From Mycolicibacterium mengxianglii (GTDB taxonomy: Bacteria > Actinomycetota > Actinomycetes > Mycobacteriales > Mycobacteriaceae): 64,000 nt of DNA. This document shows positions 18,447 through 27,698 of this stretch, in pieces. The stretch covers positions 2,790,001-2,854,000 of the forward strand of contig NZ_CP065373.1 of the NCBI RefSeq assembly GCF_015710575.1, read 5' to 3'. Under the pieces are notes generated by a model, which worked only from the letters and a program-made list of their open reading frames with translations, ran no database searches and had not been told where the DNA came from. Every line of letters begins with the position of its first letter. The stretch's first letter is position 1. A program made the position numbers and the translations under genes.

Positions 18447-19505
18447 ATGGACTACCGCACGTTGGGCCGGACCGGCATCAGAGTCAGCCCGTATTGCCTT
18501 GGAGCGATGATGTTCGGCGCCCAGGGCAACCCCGACCACGACGAGTCGATCCGCATCATCCACAAGGCGCTCGACACCGGGATCAACTTCATCGACACCG
18601 CGGACTTCTACTCCGGCGGCGAGTCGGAGGAGATCGCCGGCAAGGCCCTCGCGGGTCGCCGGGACAATGTCGTGCTCGCCACCAAGGCGTACTTGCCGAT
18701 GGGCGAGGATCCCAATCAACAAGGCAACTCGCGGCGCTGGCTCCTCACTGAGGTCGAGAACTCGTTGCGCCGCCTGCAAACCGATTTTCTGGATCTCTAT
18801 CAAGTCCACCGGCCAGACCCCTTGGTCGACGTGGAGGAAACGCTCTCGGCCCTCTCGGACCTGGTGCACAGTGGCAAGGTTCGGGCCATCGGCGCGTCGT
18901 CCTTTCCCGCCTCGGAGATCGTCGAGGCGCAGTGGGTGGCCGAGCGGCGCGGTTTGCAGCGGTTCCGCAGCGAGCAGCCGCCGTATTCGATCCTCAACCG
19001 CGGCATCGAACGCGAGGTGCTGCCGGTGTGTCAGCGCTACGGCATGGGCACCCTGGTGTGGAGCCCGCTTGCCCAGGGCATGCTCACCGGCCGGTACCGC
19101 AAGGGTCAGCACACCGACAGCAAGCGCGCCAGCGCCGGCTTCGCACACTTGACCGACGAGCGGCGCCTCGATGCCGTCGAGGCACTCATCCCCGTGGCCG
19201 AGGACGCCGGGATGTCGCTCACCCACATGGCGATGGCCTTCGCGATCGCCCACCCCGGTGTTACCTCCGCCATCGTCGGGCCACGCACCATGGAGCACCT
19301 CGACGACACCCTCGCCGGCCTAGAGATCAGCCTCGACGACGAGGTTCTCGACCGGATCGACGCCATCGTTGCGCCCGGTACCGACATCGGAGCCCTCGAC
19401 ATGGCCTACGCACCACCGGCTCTGCAGCAGCCGAGCCTGCGCCGCCGACCCGCTGACGAACGGGCCGCTTCGGCACCCGCGACACTCACTACCGCAAGCT
19501 CGTAA
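18447..19505 (+). CDS. Aldo/keto reductase
   Basis: A 352-residue TIM-barrel oxidoreductase of the AKR superfamily (YajO/AKR11-13 type). The catalytic tetrad is visible: Asp and Tyr in FIDTADFYSGGESEE, Lys in VLATKAY and His in YQVHRPDP. NADPH-binding end: TSAIVGPRTMEHL. It would reduce aldehydes or ketones; substrate unknown. The ATG at 18447 has GAGGAG upstream. It is followed by a broken M24 peptidase gene and a TetR gene on the same strand. Confidence 0.9.
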   Translation: MDYRTLGRTGIRVSPYCLGAMMFGAQGNPDHDESIRIIHKALDTGINFIDTADFYSGGESEEIAGKALAGRRDNVVLATKAYLPMGEDPNQQGNSRRWLLTEVENSLRRLQTDFLDLYQVHRPDPLVDVEETLSALSDLVHSGKVRAIGASSFPASEIVEAQWVAERRGLQRFRSEQPPYSILNRGIEREVLPVCQRYGMGTLVWSPLAQGMLTGRYRKGQHTDSKRASAGFAHLTDERRLDAVEALIPVAEDAGMSLTHMAMAFAIAHPGVTSAIVGPRTMEHLDDTLAGLEISLDDEVLDRIDAIVAPGTDIGALDMAYAPPALQQPSLRRRPADERAASAPATLTTASS

Positions 19506-19515
19506 GGACGATTAC

Positions 19516-19805
19516 GTGACCGAGATACCGGGAACGTTCGTACCGACGTGCTCCTGGGCCGAACGCGAACGTCGCTGGAATCTGGCCCGCGCCTTCATGG
19601 ATCGAGAAGGCGTCGACGCGGTGCTCGTCTACGGGAGCGCGAAGACTCCGGGCCCGCGGCGTTCTACGTCGACACCTGGTTCACCAACGACCGTCTTGGC
19701 TCGATCATCGTCTGCCGAGCCCATCGTGCACCTGCCGTCTCCACATTCGTCAACGACCACATGGCCTCCTCGTGCCCGTACACGGCTCGACTCCTGAGGA
19801 CCTAG
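19516..19805 (+). pseudogene. N-terminal remnant of M24 (Xaa-Pro/creatinase-type) peptidase
   Basis: From a GTG at 19516 the peptide reads CSWAERERRWNLARAFMDRE, then the frame shifts near 19635 and continues AAFYVDTWFTNDRLGS and STFVNDHMASS in the second frame, ending at 19805. This matches the N-terminal creatinase domain of M24 family proteins. The metal-binding peptidase domain is missing entirely, so it is a truncated and frameshifted remnant. Confidence 0.6.
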
Positions 19806-19898
19806 ACGACGAGCGCGGCCTTCTGCCGGCGATGGTGCCTCGTAGATTCACCCGACTGGATCCACCGGTAACTTTGACTGCACCCAAAGGAGGCGAAC

Positions 19899-20495
19899 GT
19901 GGCACCTGACCCGCAGGCAATTCCTCAGCGCAGAGCTGATGCCACTCGCAACCGCGAGAAGATCTTGGTGGCAGCCCGTGGCGCCTTCGACGATCCCGAG
20001 GCCGGTGACGTGTCGATGGCCGAGGTCGCGCGGCGAGCCGGTGTGGGGATGGCCACGCTTTACCGGAACTTCCCGGGCAGACGACAACTACTCGAAGCGG
20101 TGTTGACCGACGAGGTCGGCGAGGTGTGCGCGGCTGCGGCAGAGATCAACGGGCAGAGCGCTGGTGATTCCTTCGCGATCTGGACCCGCCGTTTCTTCGA
20201 TTTCGCGTTCGCGCGCAACGCCATTGCCACCGAGCTGATCTTCGAGTCCGGGGTCGTCCAGAACGCGTTCTTTACCAACGACCGGGCAAGACTGTGTGCC
20301 GCGGGCTTGCCCTTGCTCGCTGCCGCCCAAGCATCAGGTGAGTTCCGCAGTGACCTCGACATCGGGCAAATGCTCGATCTGATAGCTGCGGTGGCCCGAA
20401 TCCGTGGCAATGCCGACCACGTGCGCCCGATCGCCGAGGCAGCCCTCGACGGCCTGCGTACGCAGCCACCTACACCCAAACGAGCCACGAATTGA
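19899..20495 (+). CDS. TetR family transcriptional regulator
   Basis: A 198-residue TetR protein starting with GTG after a very good ribosome site (AAAGGAGG). The helix-turn-helix is KILVAARGAFDDP...MAEVARRAGVGMATLYRNF; the C-terminal part resembles SbtR-type TetR domains (FDFAFARNAIATELIF). Likely target is the palindrome at 18351-18380 or the neighbouring short-chain dehydrogenase. Confidence 0.85.
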   Translation: MAPDPQAIPQRRADATRNREKILVAARGAFDDPEAGDVSMAEVARRAGVGMATLYRNFPGRRQLLEAVLTDEVGEVCAAAAEINGQSAGDSFAIWTRRFFDFAFARNAIATELIFESGVVQNAFFTNDRARLCAAGLPLLAAAQASGEFRSDLDIGQMLDLIAAVARIRGNADHVRPIAEAALDGLRTQPPTPKRATN

Positions 20496-20941
20496 TGCAC
20501 GAGTAGCTCGTTTGCCCATGCGGCGATGAAATGCAGAGGCAAGGTAACTGGAGTTGTCCGTGCTGGTGTCGACGGTGCGGTCATCACGGCCTGAGCAGCT
20601 GGTCGTGCAACGCAATTTCCCTATACTGATCGATTCATTTGGTGACGACTCGTGGTTGTTTCCCTACAAGCATTTGTGACTCGTCGGACACGGTCGCCCG
20701 GTTCATCTGATCTGCAACGCCTACAACACCTCTGTCGGCTCTGACCATCGCCGGCGCACCGCCCGGGGACAGTCGACCGCTGTTCGGCAAACTCCTCGCT
20801 TGGAGCCTGATCGTCGTCGCCCCGCTGATCGCCGTCCTGTTCTTCGTCGTCATCCCGTGACCTCCAACACACATTATTCCCGCCAACCGGGGTTGAAACC
20901 CTCCCTGGCACGCTTCGGCCCGACACCGGAGTATCGGTGAC
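20496..20941 (+). other. Intergenic stretch with a membrane-helix fragment
   Basis: In the frame ending at the TGA at 20858-20860 the plus strand reads LLAWSLIVVAPLIAVLFFVV, a single hydrophobic helix. It has no convincing start, so it is either the end of a lost transporter or a small membrane peptide. Nothing else is recognised. Confidence 0.35.
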
Positions 20942-21697
20942 ATGACAACCACAACCACAACCGAAGTGCAGCAACGGGTCGCGATCGTCACCGGCGGCTC
21001 CCGCGGGATCGGCCGCGCAGTATCACTGAAGCTGGCCGCAGACGGCTTCGTCGTCGTCGTCAACTTCGCGGGCGACACCGCCGCGGCGGATGAGACCGTC
21101 GAATCGATTACCGCACGTGGCGGTCACGCCATGTCCGTTGGCGCTGATGTAGCCGACGAGACCGCTGTGTCAGCGCTCTTCGACCGTACAGAAGCGCAAT
21201 ACGGCGGCGTCGACGTCGTCGTCAACTCAGCCGGTCGGATGGTGTTGTCCCCCATCGTCGATCTCGATCTCGAGGTCCTCGATCAGCTGCACCGAACCAA
21301 CATCCGCGGCACATTCGTGGTGGCCCAGCAGGCCGCGCGTCGCCTACGACCCGGCGGCTCCTTCGTCGGCATGTCGACCTCCGTCGTCGGCTCGCAACTT
21401 CCCACCTACGGTGCTTATGCAGCGAGCAAGGGCGCCGTGGAGGCCTTCACCATGATCCTGGCGCGTGAATTACGCGGCAGGGACATCACCGTCAACGCAG
21501 TCGCCCCGGGCCCCACCGCCACGTCACTGTTTCTCGACGGAAAGACCCAGGAGCAGATCGACGCACTGGCCAAAGTTCCTCCGCTGCAACGCCTCGGAAC
21601 CCCGGAAGACATCGCCCGCGTTGTTGCATTCCTCGCCAGCCCCGAAGGGCATTGGGTCAACGGCCAGATCCTGCGTGCCAACGGCGGCATGGTCTGA
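20942..21697 (+). CDS. Short-chain dehydrogenase/reductase
   Basis: A 251-residue classical SDR. The cofactor motif TGGSRGIG is at residues 17-24, NSAG follows in the middle, and the catalytic Tyr-Lys pair is in YGAYAASKGA with an upstream Ser (GMSTSVVGS). It resembles 3-oxoacyl-ACP reductase-like SDRs and most likely uses NADP(H). It is followed 60 bases later by a DUF1097 membrane protein on the same strand. Confidence 0.9.
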   Translation: MTTTTTTEVQQRVAIVTGGSRGIGRAVSLKLAADGFVVVVNFAGDTAAADETVESITARGGHAMSVGADVADETAVSALFDRTEAQYGGVDVVVNSAGRMVLSPIVDLDLEVLDQLHRTNIRGTFVVAQQAARRLRPGGSFVGMSTSVVGSQLPTYGAYAASKGAVEAFTMILARELRGRDITVNAVAPGPTATSLFLDGKTQEQIDALAKVPPLQRLGTPEDIARVVAFLASPEGHWVNGQILRANGGMV

Positions 21698-21760
21698 ATC
21701 CAACTTCACTTTCCTCAACACCGAAACCGCTAATCCCCCCCTCCTTGAAAAGGATCCAAC

Positions 21761-22276
21761 ATGAGTGCTTCCACCCAACCGCCGGCCCCATCCGGTACGC
21801 GACCCTCTGCGAAACAGTTCGTCGTCTACACACTTCTCTCCGCCGGCGTAGCCGCGGCCGCCTCCACTGTCAGCACCGCACTGGCTTTCGAGGTTTGGGT
21901 CATGTTCGCGGGATTCATCGCGTGGTTCACCCGGCCGTCATCGGTACGAGACGGCCTGTCCGCCTTGGCCTGTATGTGGCTGGGCATCGGGCTGGGTGCG
22001 GTCGCGTACTGGTCCATGCACACTCTGACGCCTACTGTCGGTTCAGTCGCGGTGCCGATCATCGTGTTCTTGGTAGCACTCGTCATTGTGGGACTGCGCA
22101 CCACCGCGTTCGTGAACAACATGCTGGCGTGGTTCTTGGGCTTGGTCACCTTCTTCGCAGCGCACATCGAGATCGCCCCCGCACCAATACTCGAACTCTT
22201 CGCAGCATCAGCGATCGGTGGTTTGGCCGCGTGGGCAAGCGTAACTGTGACCCACCGCTTCGCACCAGCGCATTAG
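21761..22276 (+). CDS. DUF1097-like inner membrane protein
   Basis: A 171-residue protein with about four to five membrane helices (for example VYTLLSAGVAAAASTVSTAL and FVNNMLAWFLGLVTFFAA). The short Pro-rich N-terminus, length and spacing fit the DUF1097/YcdZ family, whose function is not established. AAAGGATCC precedes the ATG. Probably co-transcribed with the SDR upstream. Confidence 0.6.
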   Translation: MSASTQPPAPSGTRPSAKQFVVYTLLSAGVAAAASTVSTALAFEVWVMFAGFIAWFTRPSSVRDGLSALACMWLGIGLGAVAYWSMHTLTPTVGSVAVPIIVFLVALVIVGLRTTAFVNNMLAWFLGLVTFFAAHIEIAPAPILELFAASAIGGLAAWASVTVTHRFAPAH

Positions 22277-22708
22277 AAGTACAGGCTTTCTCACCCCACT
22301 GCGTCGACGATTTTCACCGGCGCAACTCGATATCAACATAGTCCGTGTACACACGACGCCATCGAAGAACGGGCTGACGACCCGGCAGTGCTCGATGCTG
22401 TCGACGGCGGCGCACCGATCTCGGTCATGTAGTCGACCGGATCGTGCAACCAGGAGATGCCCAAGCGGCCCGAAAACGCGCTGCATCAATGCATCTCGTG
22501 AGTAAGCTTCGGCACCTGAAGTGACGAGCCTGCCCACCGCTCCTTGCCGACCGCGCCCGGCACGTCGTCCTGGCGAGCTAGGAACGCCGCACGCTTGGTG
22601 CGATCCAGATCGCCTTTCTCGGACGCGGCACTGGTTTGAGAGGAGTCGCCGCGACCCTGGGTGTACTGCGTCCTGCCAGGATCGAACGCAAGTCACTACC
22701 GTCGATGT
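22277..22708 (+). other. Gene-free stretch
   Basis: No gene recognised. The minus strand near 22400-22460 reads GISWLHDPVDYMTE and near 22500-22560 reads VGKERWAGSSLQVPKLTHEM, which look like frameshifted protein debris of unknown family. Confidence 0.35.
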
Positions 22709-23233
22709 ATGACTCTAAATTTCACGCGGTTCGGTTCACGAGCCAAGACCGTTGCGACCGCTGTCGTCCTGGCCGCGTTCATGATGTCGGGTTCCAATGC
22801 CACCAGTGCCGCAGAGGATCCACCGACACCGCAGCAGCGCAACGCCGAGATAATACGCAACGCTTTCGCCCTCGGCGTCGGTGGCGATGAGCATACCTTC
22901 TATTCCATCCTGGCCGAAGACGTCCAGTGGACGGTTGCGCGTGCCGTCGAGCCGAGGACGTACACCAGCCGAGCCCAGTTCTTGCGGGAAGGCGCGGGGC
23001 CTATCCAGTCTCGGCTCACTGGTCCGATCCAGGCGAATGTACGGCAGCTGATTGCCGAAGGCGATGTGGTCGTCGCGATCTGGGACGGCACTGCGACAGC
23101 GCGTGACGGCCGCCCCTACGTCAACAGCTATGCCTGGGTGATGACGCTGCGCGACGAACGGGTAGTACGCGCGACGGCGTTCCTCGACATGGTGGTTCTC
23201 AATGAATTGCTGGAACGAGTAGAGCCGGCCTGA
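22709..23233 (+). CDS. Exported SnoaL/NTF2-like protein
   Basis: A 174-residue protein with a signal peptide (TVATAVVLAAFMMSGSNATS, cleavage after ATSA) followed by a SnoaL-like domain (NAFALGVGGDEHTFYSILAED, DVVVAIWDGTA, SYAWVMTLRDERVVRATAFLD). Most SnoaL-like proteins are cytoplasmic small-molecule enzymes, so the exported form is notable; function unknown. The ATG at 22709 gives a normal signal peptide; upstream ATG at 22661 would spoil it. Confidence 0.7.
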   Translation: MTLNFTRFGSRAKTVATAVVLAAFMMSGSNATSAAEDPPTPQQRNAEIIRNAFALGVGGDEHTFYSILAEDVQWTVARAVEPRTYTSRAQFLREGAGPIQSRLTGPIQANVRQLIAEGDVVVAIWDGTATARDGRPYVNSYAWVMTLRDERVVRATAFLDMVVLNELLERVEPA

Positions 23234-23486
23234 GCACCACCCACCGATCACCCAGTACAGGACAGCGTCATCCCTCCCCCACTCACAGGATTCGAACCAA
23301 GAGCAAGGGCATGCGGACACCGAATCACCCCTATGTTGGCATGTGGGTTACCGGCGACGGACTCATCCGCCAGAATCTTCTGCCGAACGGACGTTACGAC
23401 GAAGCCAGAGGCGGACACGGAGTCTGCTGCACGAATAGGTGACATCTTGACCTGCCCCCACCTCTTGGGTTCCAGTCGTGGTGGCT

Positions 23487-23835
23487 AACTGACAGCGGTG
23501 AGGGTGCCGTTGGTGAAGGATAGTTCGTATTCGATCGGGGTGCGGTATCCCAGTGCCGAATGGCGACGTTGACGGTTGAAGAAGATCTGGATGTAGTCGA
23601 AGATCGCGCTGGCCAGTTCCACCCGGGTCTTCCATTTCTGGCGGTCTAAAAGTTCGATCTGCTTGAGGACCAGCAACTTTCCGTCGGGTCGGCACGCGAA
23701 TCGATCGACCACCCCACGATTCTGCGGCTGAACGCATCGAGTACCGCGCAGCAGTACAGCCGCCCTTCGTGAAGTGTTGCGACGACTACTCGAACCCAAG
23801 CCGGTCCTGACAGGGTGGTCGCAAGCGGCATTCCG
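23487..23835 (-). pseudogene. IS3-family transposase orfB remnants
   Basis: Two pieces on the minus strand: EGRLYCCAVLDAFSRRIVGW in one frame and QKWKTRVELASAIFDYIQIF plus RRHSALGYRTPIEYEL in another, ending at 23487. They are the start of the integrase core and the C-terminus of an IS3 orfB. The part between, including the second catalytic Asp and the Glu, is deleted. Confidence 0.8.
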
Positions 23836-23836
23836 C

Positions 23837-23980
23837 AGAAGACATCGTGCGCAAACCGCGCCGTGCGGACGAGTTGACCGCGGAGGGCAGGAACGGCGAG
23901 GAGATCGCCGCCGAACTCGGCGTCTCGGCGGCGACCTTGTACAACTGGCGCCGCGCTTACGGTGGGATGGACCGCTGGCC
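23837..23980 (+). pseudogene. IS3-family transposase orfA remnant
   Basis: The plus strand reads EDIVRKPRRADELTAEGRN and EEIAAELGVSAATLYNWRRA, the helix-turn-helix region of IS3 orfA. It abuts the orfB remnant but faces the opposite way, so an inversion or a second element is implied. The coiled-coil end is lost. Confidence 0.75.
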
Positions 23981-24207
23981 CAGAAGATTTCGCCACGCGG
24001 TTGCGATACCACGGGGCGTAGACCGCCGGAAGAACGAATCAAGGTGACGTGACGTTATTAATCTCGAACAGGTCTGAACGGCGAGGGATTCGGTGGCCAG
24101 CGCGGGGATGGTGTGGTCGCCGGCGCGGGGCCACACCCGAACGCCCTGACATTGGGCTCATAACGCCAGCTGTCATCACGCACGAACTCGAAAGGGATTG
24201 TACAGAA

Positions 24208-24825
24208 GTGACTTTGCTCAGGGAATTGGTCACGGCGGAGGACTTCACCGCCGCAGTCAAGAAGCTAGCCGATCCCATCTGCAGACGATTCGACCTGCCA
24301 GATGCTGACCAGCTCGGGCTGGTGGTGCCTGACGCTGTGGCGGCGGACCAAGCCATGGCGCGAGACTGGGCGCTGGACCCGGCCTTCATATTTGACAGCG
24401 AGATCAGCCAGTGGATAGAGAACGGAAAGGAATTGGGCGCCAGCGCTCGATTCGGGTTTAGCTATCACCGGGGATACGAGCTGGAGCTGATCCAGCCGCG
24501 CCACGGCGCCGATCTCTATGCGCGTGATCTGAATCCCGACGGCGAAATTTTCCTGCACCACGTCGGAGTCCGGGTGCGCAACCTCGACTTGCACACCGCC
24601 CGCCTCACCAGTCAGGGGGTGCCGCTGTTGGTGCGCGGACGCAGCGGCTCCGGACCTCTGTCGGGCGAGTTCGCCTACCTGGACACGCGCGCAGAATTTG
24701 GGATGATCACCGAGCTGATCTGCACGCGGTTCTTGGGAATCCACACCCGGATACCACCTCCGAAGCTAGCCCGCTACATGGGACGGCGCCAAATCAACAG
24801 CGACAAACGCGTGCTCTCCCTCTGA
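24208..24825 (+). CDS. VOC (glyoxalase/dioxygenase fold) family protein
   Basis: A 205-residue protein with the vicinal-oxygen-chelate fold: WALDPAFIFDSEIS at the start of a betaalphabeta-betabeta unit, LELIQPRHGADLY, then IFLHHVGVRVRNLDLHTARL and a late E in FGMITELI. The likely metal ligands are the His of LHHVG and the Glu near the end. Relatives occur in steroid and lactone degradation, but substrate is unknown. The GTG at 24208 has AAAGGG 10 bases upstream; an ATG at 24049 would add 53 residues of unlikely sequence. Confidence 0.7.
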   Translation: MTLLRELVTAEDFTAAVKKLADPICRRFDLPDADQLGLVVPDAVAADQAMARDWALDPAFIFDSEISQWIENGKELGASARFGFSYHRGYELELIQPRHGADLYARDLNPDGEIFLHHVGVRVRNLDLHTARLTSQGVPLLVRGRSGSGPLSGEFAYLDTRAEFGMITELICTRFLGIHTRIPPPKLARYMGRRQINSDKRVLSL

Positions 24826-24969
24826 GAGTCTTCCGCCAGTTCCACGGCTTTCGCTCACGTTTTGCGTGCCGACGACGTTTGGTTTCTACGTGCACCCGCG
24901 GCCGTCATCGTGAAGTGCCAACAAATCTGGCAATCGGAGGATCCGTCCCTAATCGTGGTCGACGTCTAG

Positions 24970-25626
24970 CTACGTCTTCAACTGGTACGACTCGATGTGG
25001 TCCAGCACGGCCGAGACCGCATGACGGTAGGGCGTGACCGAACGGCGAACCTGCGCCAGCAGCATTCCGCCCTGAATAGCGGCCAGGAGGGCTGCCGCGA
25101 GGGCGGGCACGTCGGCTTCGGCGACCAGCTCTCCGCGGTCCTGCATCCGTGCGAGACCCGAGCGGATCGGATCCTCCCAGCGCTCGAAGGCCAGGATCAG
25201 CTCGACCCGTGCAGAGGGATCGGTGTCGACAAGCTCACAGGCCAAAGATCCGATCTCGCAACCACCTTCGCATCCCGAAGCGTCCAAGCGGATGGCGGCG
25301 CCCTCACACCACTGACGCAGAGCCGCCACGCTGTCCAGGTTGTCGATCAACGGCTGTTGGCCAAGGATCTTCTCATCCGTTCGGTACTGGATCACAGCCA
25401 AGACCAGGCCCTGCTTGTCGCCAAAGTAGTGGTAAACCTGCGATGCGCTGACCCCCGCAGCGGCCTGCACGTCCGGGATGCTGGTGCCCGCCACACCGTG
25501 GCGATGCATGAGATCCGCTGCGGCAACCAAGATCCGCTCCTTGGTCTTGCGGCCCGGAGCGGTCAATCGCCGTTCGCGAGTGTCCACTGTTCGCTCTGTC
25601 GTCTCCACTCTTGGTGTCTCACCCAC
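24970..25626 (-). CDS. TetR family transcriptional regulator
   Basis: A 218-residue TetR protein with the helix-turn-helix TKERILVAAADLMHRHGVAG...VQAAAGVSASQVYHYFGDK and a C-terminal domain of the AcrR/TetR_C type (WCEGAAIRLDASGCEGGCEIG). The frame stays open to 25719, across both operators, so a start downstream of them is preferred: GTG at 25626, 25608 or 25587. It is divergent from an esterase gene and most likely represses it. Confidence 0.85.
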   Translation of the reverse strand: MGETPRVETTERTVDTRERRLTAPGRKTKERILVAAADLMHRHGVAGTSIPDVQAAAGVSASQVYHYFGDKQGLVLAVIQYRTDEKILGQQPLIDNLDSVAALRQWCEGAAIRLDASGCEGGCEIGSLACELVDTDPSARVELILAFERWEDPIRSGLARMQDRGELVAEADVPALAAALLAAIQGGMLLAQVRRSVTPYRHAVSAVLDHIESYQLKT

Positions 25627-25652
25627 CGGTCTAGGGTACGTCGCAGCGCAGC

Positions 25653-25710
25653 AGATTGGAATTGACATTCCAATCTGACGTCGGGTAAAAGTTGGAATGA
25701 AGATTCCACC
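25653..25710. promoter_or_regulatory. Two matching TetR operators
   Basis: AGATTGGAAT/ATTCCAATCT (perfect 10-base arms, 4-base spacer, 25653-25676) and GTTGGAAT/ATTCCACC (7 of 8, same spacer, 25691-25710) share the core TTGGAAT-N4-ATTCCA. Both lie in the TetR/esterase gap. Confidence 0.75.
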
Positions 25711-25739
25711 CGGAGTCACCAGTAGTCGGAGGACACGTC

Positions 25740-26678
25740 ATGGCAGTGGATACCCAGATCGCCGCAGTGCTGGCCACGTTCGCGGAAAGCCCTGCGCCGG
25801 AGAGTCTGACGGTCGCGCAGAACCGGGCTGTCGTCAGTGCGCTCGCCGAGTTCAGCGGTTCCCAGCAACCCGTGGCGTCAGTTTCGGACATTCGTATCCC
25901 CGCGGACTCACACGACATCCCGGTTCGGATCTACCGACCCGCGTCCACTGACCAAGCTCTCGCAGTGACCCTGTTCCTGCATGGCGGCGGGTGGGTTACC
26001 GGCGATCTGGACAGCCAGGACCACATTGCCCGCGCCACCGCCAACCGATCGGGCACCATCGTGGTCTCGGTCGACTACCGACTCGCGCCGGAGCACCCCT
26101 TCCCCGCGGCCGCCGACGACGCCTACGCCGCCCTGCTGTGGATCGCTGAGCATGCCAGTACTTTCGGTGGAGACCCCCAGCGTCTCGCGCTCCTAGGTGA
26201 AAGTGCCGGCGGCAACCTGGCAGCCGTCGTTGCCCAGGAGACGTTGCGACGTGGCGGCCCACCCGTCACGATCCAAGTGCTCGCGTATCCGGCGACCGAC
26301 CGGTTCGACGACAGCCCCTCGATGTACGAGAGTGCTCTCGGCCCAGTGCTCACTCGCTCGTGGCTCGAGTGGTTCTGGGGTGCCTACCTCTCATCCCCCG
26401 ACCTGGGCGCTGATCCACGGGTGTCACCAGCCCGAGCCGACAGCCTGCATGGACTCGCGCCTGCGGTGGTGGTCACCGCCGAGCACGACCCGTTGCGCGA
26501 CCAGGGGTCGCACTATGCGGCTCGGCTGCGCGAAGCGGGCGTGCAGGTGAAGCACATCCCCGTACCCGGTGCCGTGCACGGCTTCTTGTCCTTTACCCGC
26601 GACGTCGATCTGTCGCGTGAGGTTCTCGACCAGTTGGGTGACGAGATCCGACGCGCGTTTGGAACGGGGACTCAATGA
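25740..26678 (+). CDS. Alpha/beta hydrolase, hormone-sensitive lipase family
   Basis: A 312-residue esterase of the HSL (bacterial type IV, Lip) group. The oxyanion motif HGGGW is at 81-85, the Ser nucleophile is S155 in GESAGG, the acid is D250 in AEHDPLRD and the His is H280 in VHGF. It would hydrolyse short to medium acyl esters. Induction through the divergent TetR is likely. Confidence 0.92.
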   Translation: MAVDTQIAAVLATFAESPAPESLTVAQNRAVVSALAEFSGSQQPVASVSDIRIPADSHDIPVRIYRPASTDQALAVTLFLHGGGWVTGDLDSQDHIARATANRSGTIVVSVDYRLAPEHPFPAAADDAYAALLWIAEHASTFGGDPQRLALLGESAGGNLAAVVAQETLRRGGPPVTIQVLAYPATDRFDDSPSMYESALGPVLTRSWLEWFWGAYLSSPDLGADPRVSPARADSLHGLAPAVVVTAEHDPLRDQGSHYAARLREAGVQVKHIPVPGAVHGFLSFTRDVDLSREVLDQLGDEIRRAFGTGTQ

Positions 26679-26834
26679 CACGGCTCATCCGATCCGCTGG
26701 CGCCGCTAGCCGCATTGGGATTGAGAATGTAGAGCCCGACAATCTTGCGATAGTCGCGGATCGGGGCACCGGTCCGACTTGGTTCGTGCACAAGGGGGTA
26801 ACCCCAGTGAATCGGCCGCCCCGTCGCTGGCGCT

Positions 26835-27347
26835 CTACCGTTTGGTCAGCGCGAAGGATCTCAGTTCGCGGTCTGTTCGCCCCCGGTAGGTGTGGTAGCT
26901 CTCGATGTAGTCGGCGAACATCGTGAACACGTGGTCGTGTTCAGCGCCCGTCAACAACGTTGCGACGACTGGTATCTCCTCGCCATTCATCGTTACCCAT
27001 GCGTTGGGGTCGGCGATGAGATTCTCTGTCCAGGCGGGATGATGGTCTTGGCCGAAATTGCTCCCGAGCAGGAAGAGTCGGTCGCCGTCACGCATGTACA
27101 CAAGTGGTGTAGTGCGTAGCTTCCCCGATTTTCTTCCCGTGGTAGTCAGCAGCAACAGCGGCGCGCCGATTGGGCCCAACACCGTCAGGCGACCCTTGGA
27201 CCGCGTCAAAAGCCCACGGTCCAAGGGGGTTAGCTTGCGAATGGTCCATGAACCGAATTCAGTGGCGCCGAAAGAAGCCATCGCTTTCATTACCAACGGC
27301 CCAGCCTTTGGGCCCCACCGCACGTCAGGAAACGTGTCGTCACTCAT
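26835..27347 (-). CDS. Deazaflavin (F420)-dependent nitroreductase family protein
   Basis: A 170-residue protein of the DDN/FDOR family common in mycobacteria. Typical features are LLLLTTTGRKSGKLRTTPLVY, then DGDRLFLLGSNFGQDHHPAW and the strand NAWVTMNGEEIPVVATLL. Members bind F420 and reduce quinones or nitro compounds, or act in fatty-acid chemistry; no specific substrate is evident. Monocistronic. Confidence 0.85.
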   Translation of the reverse strand: MSDDTFPDVRWGPKAGPLVMKAMASFGATEFGSWTIRKLTPLDRGLLTRSKGRLTVLGPIGAPLLLLTTTGRKSGKLRTTPLVYMRDGDRLFLLGSNFGQDHHPAWTENLIADPNAWVTMNGEEIPVVATLLTGAEHDHVFTMFADYIESYHTYRGRTDRELRSFALTKR

Positions 27348-27698
27348 ACTGAAAAGGTACGCGTCACTGAGTCGAGATCATGGTTCGCGAGCGCGGTCGT
27401 CAGAGTTCGGTAAGAGCGACGGTCTTCGGATTGCGCTCGGGGGCAGACACACTCGTGGGGCGAGCACATCAGTCAGATCGTTATTGTTCTGATCCGGCCA
27501 GTCAGCCCTGCTTGCTGTCACGGCCCGAGTGATTTCCGGCGTGGGTGCGGGCCAACCTGCCGCGAACTCCCCCGTTGAGAGTACTCAGACGGCGCGACTC
27601 ACCTGCGCTTCGGCCGGGTCGCCCTCAACGTGCGCTACCTGCACGCCTACTCTCGCTGTGTGCTCCCCCAACTGCCACGAGTGGATCCTAAGGTGAAC
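27348..27698 (+). other. Intergenic stretch
   Basis: About 350 bases between divergent genes (the F420 protein on minus, the GGDEF protein on plus). No repeat, RNA or operator is recognised. Confidence 0.4.

Noticed and set aside
20741-20860. Small membrane protein gene
   Set aside because: One hydrophobic helix is clear but no start codon or ribosome site is in reach, so it is listed only as a fragment.
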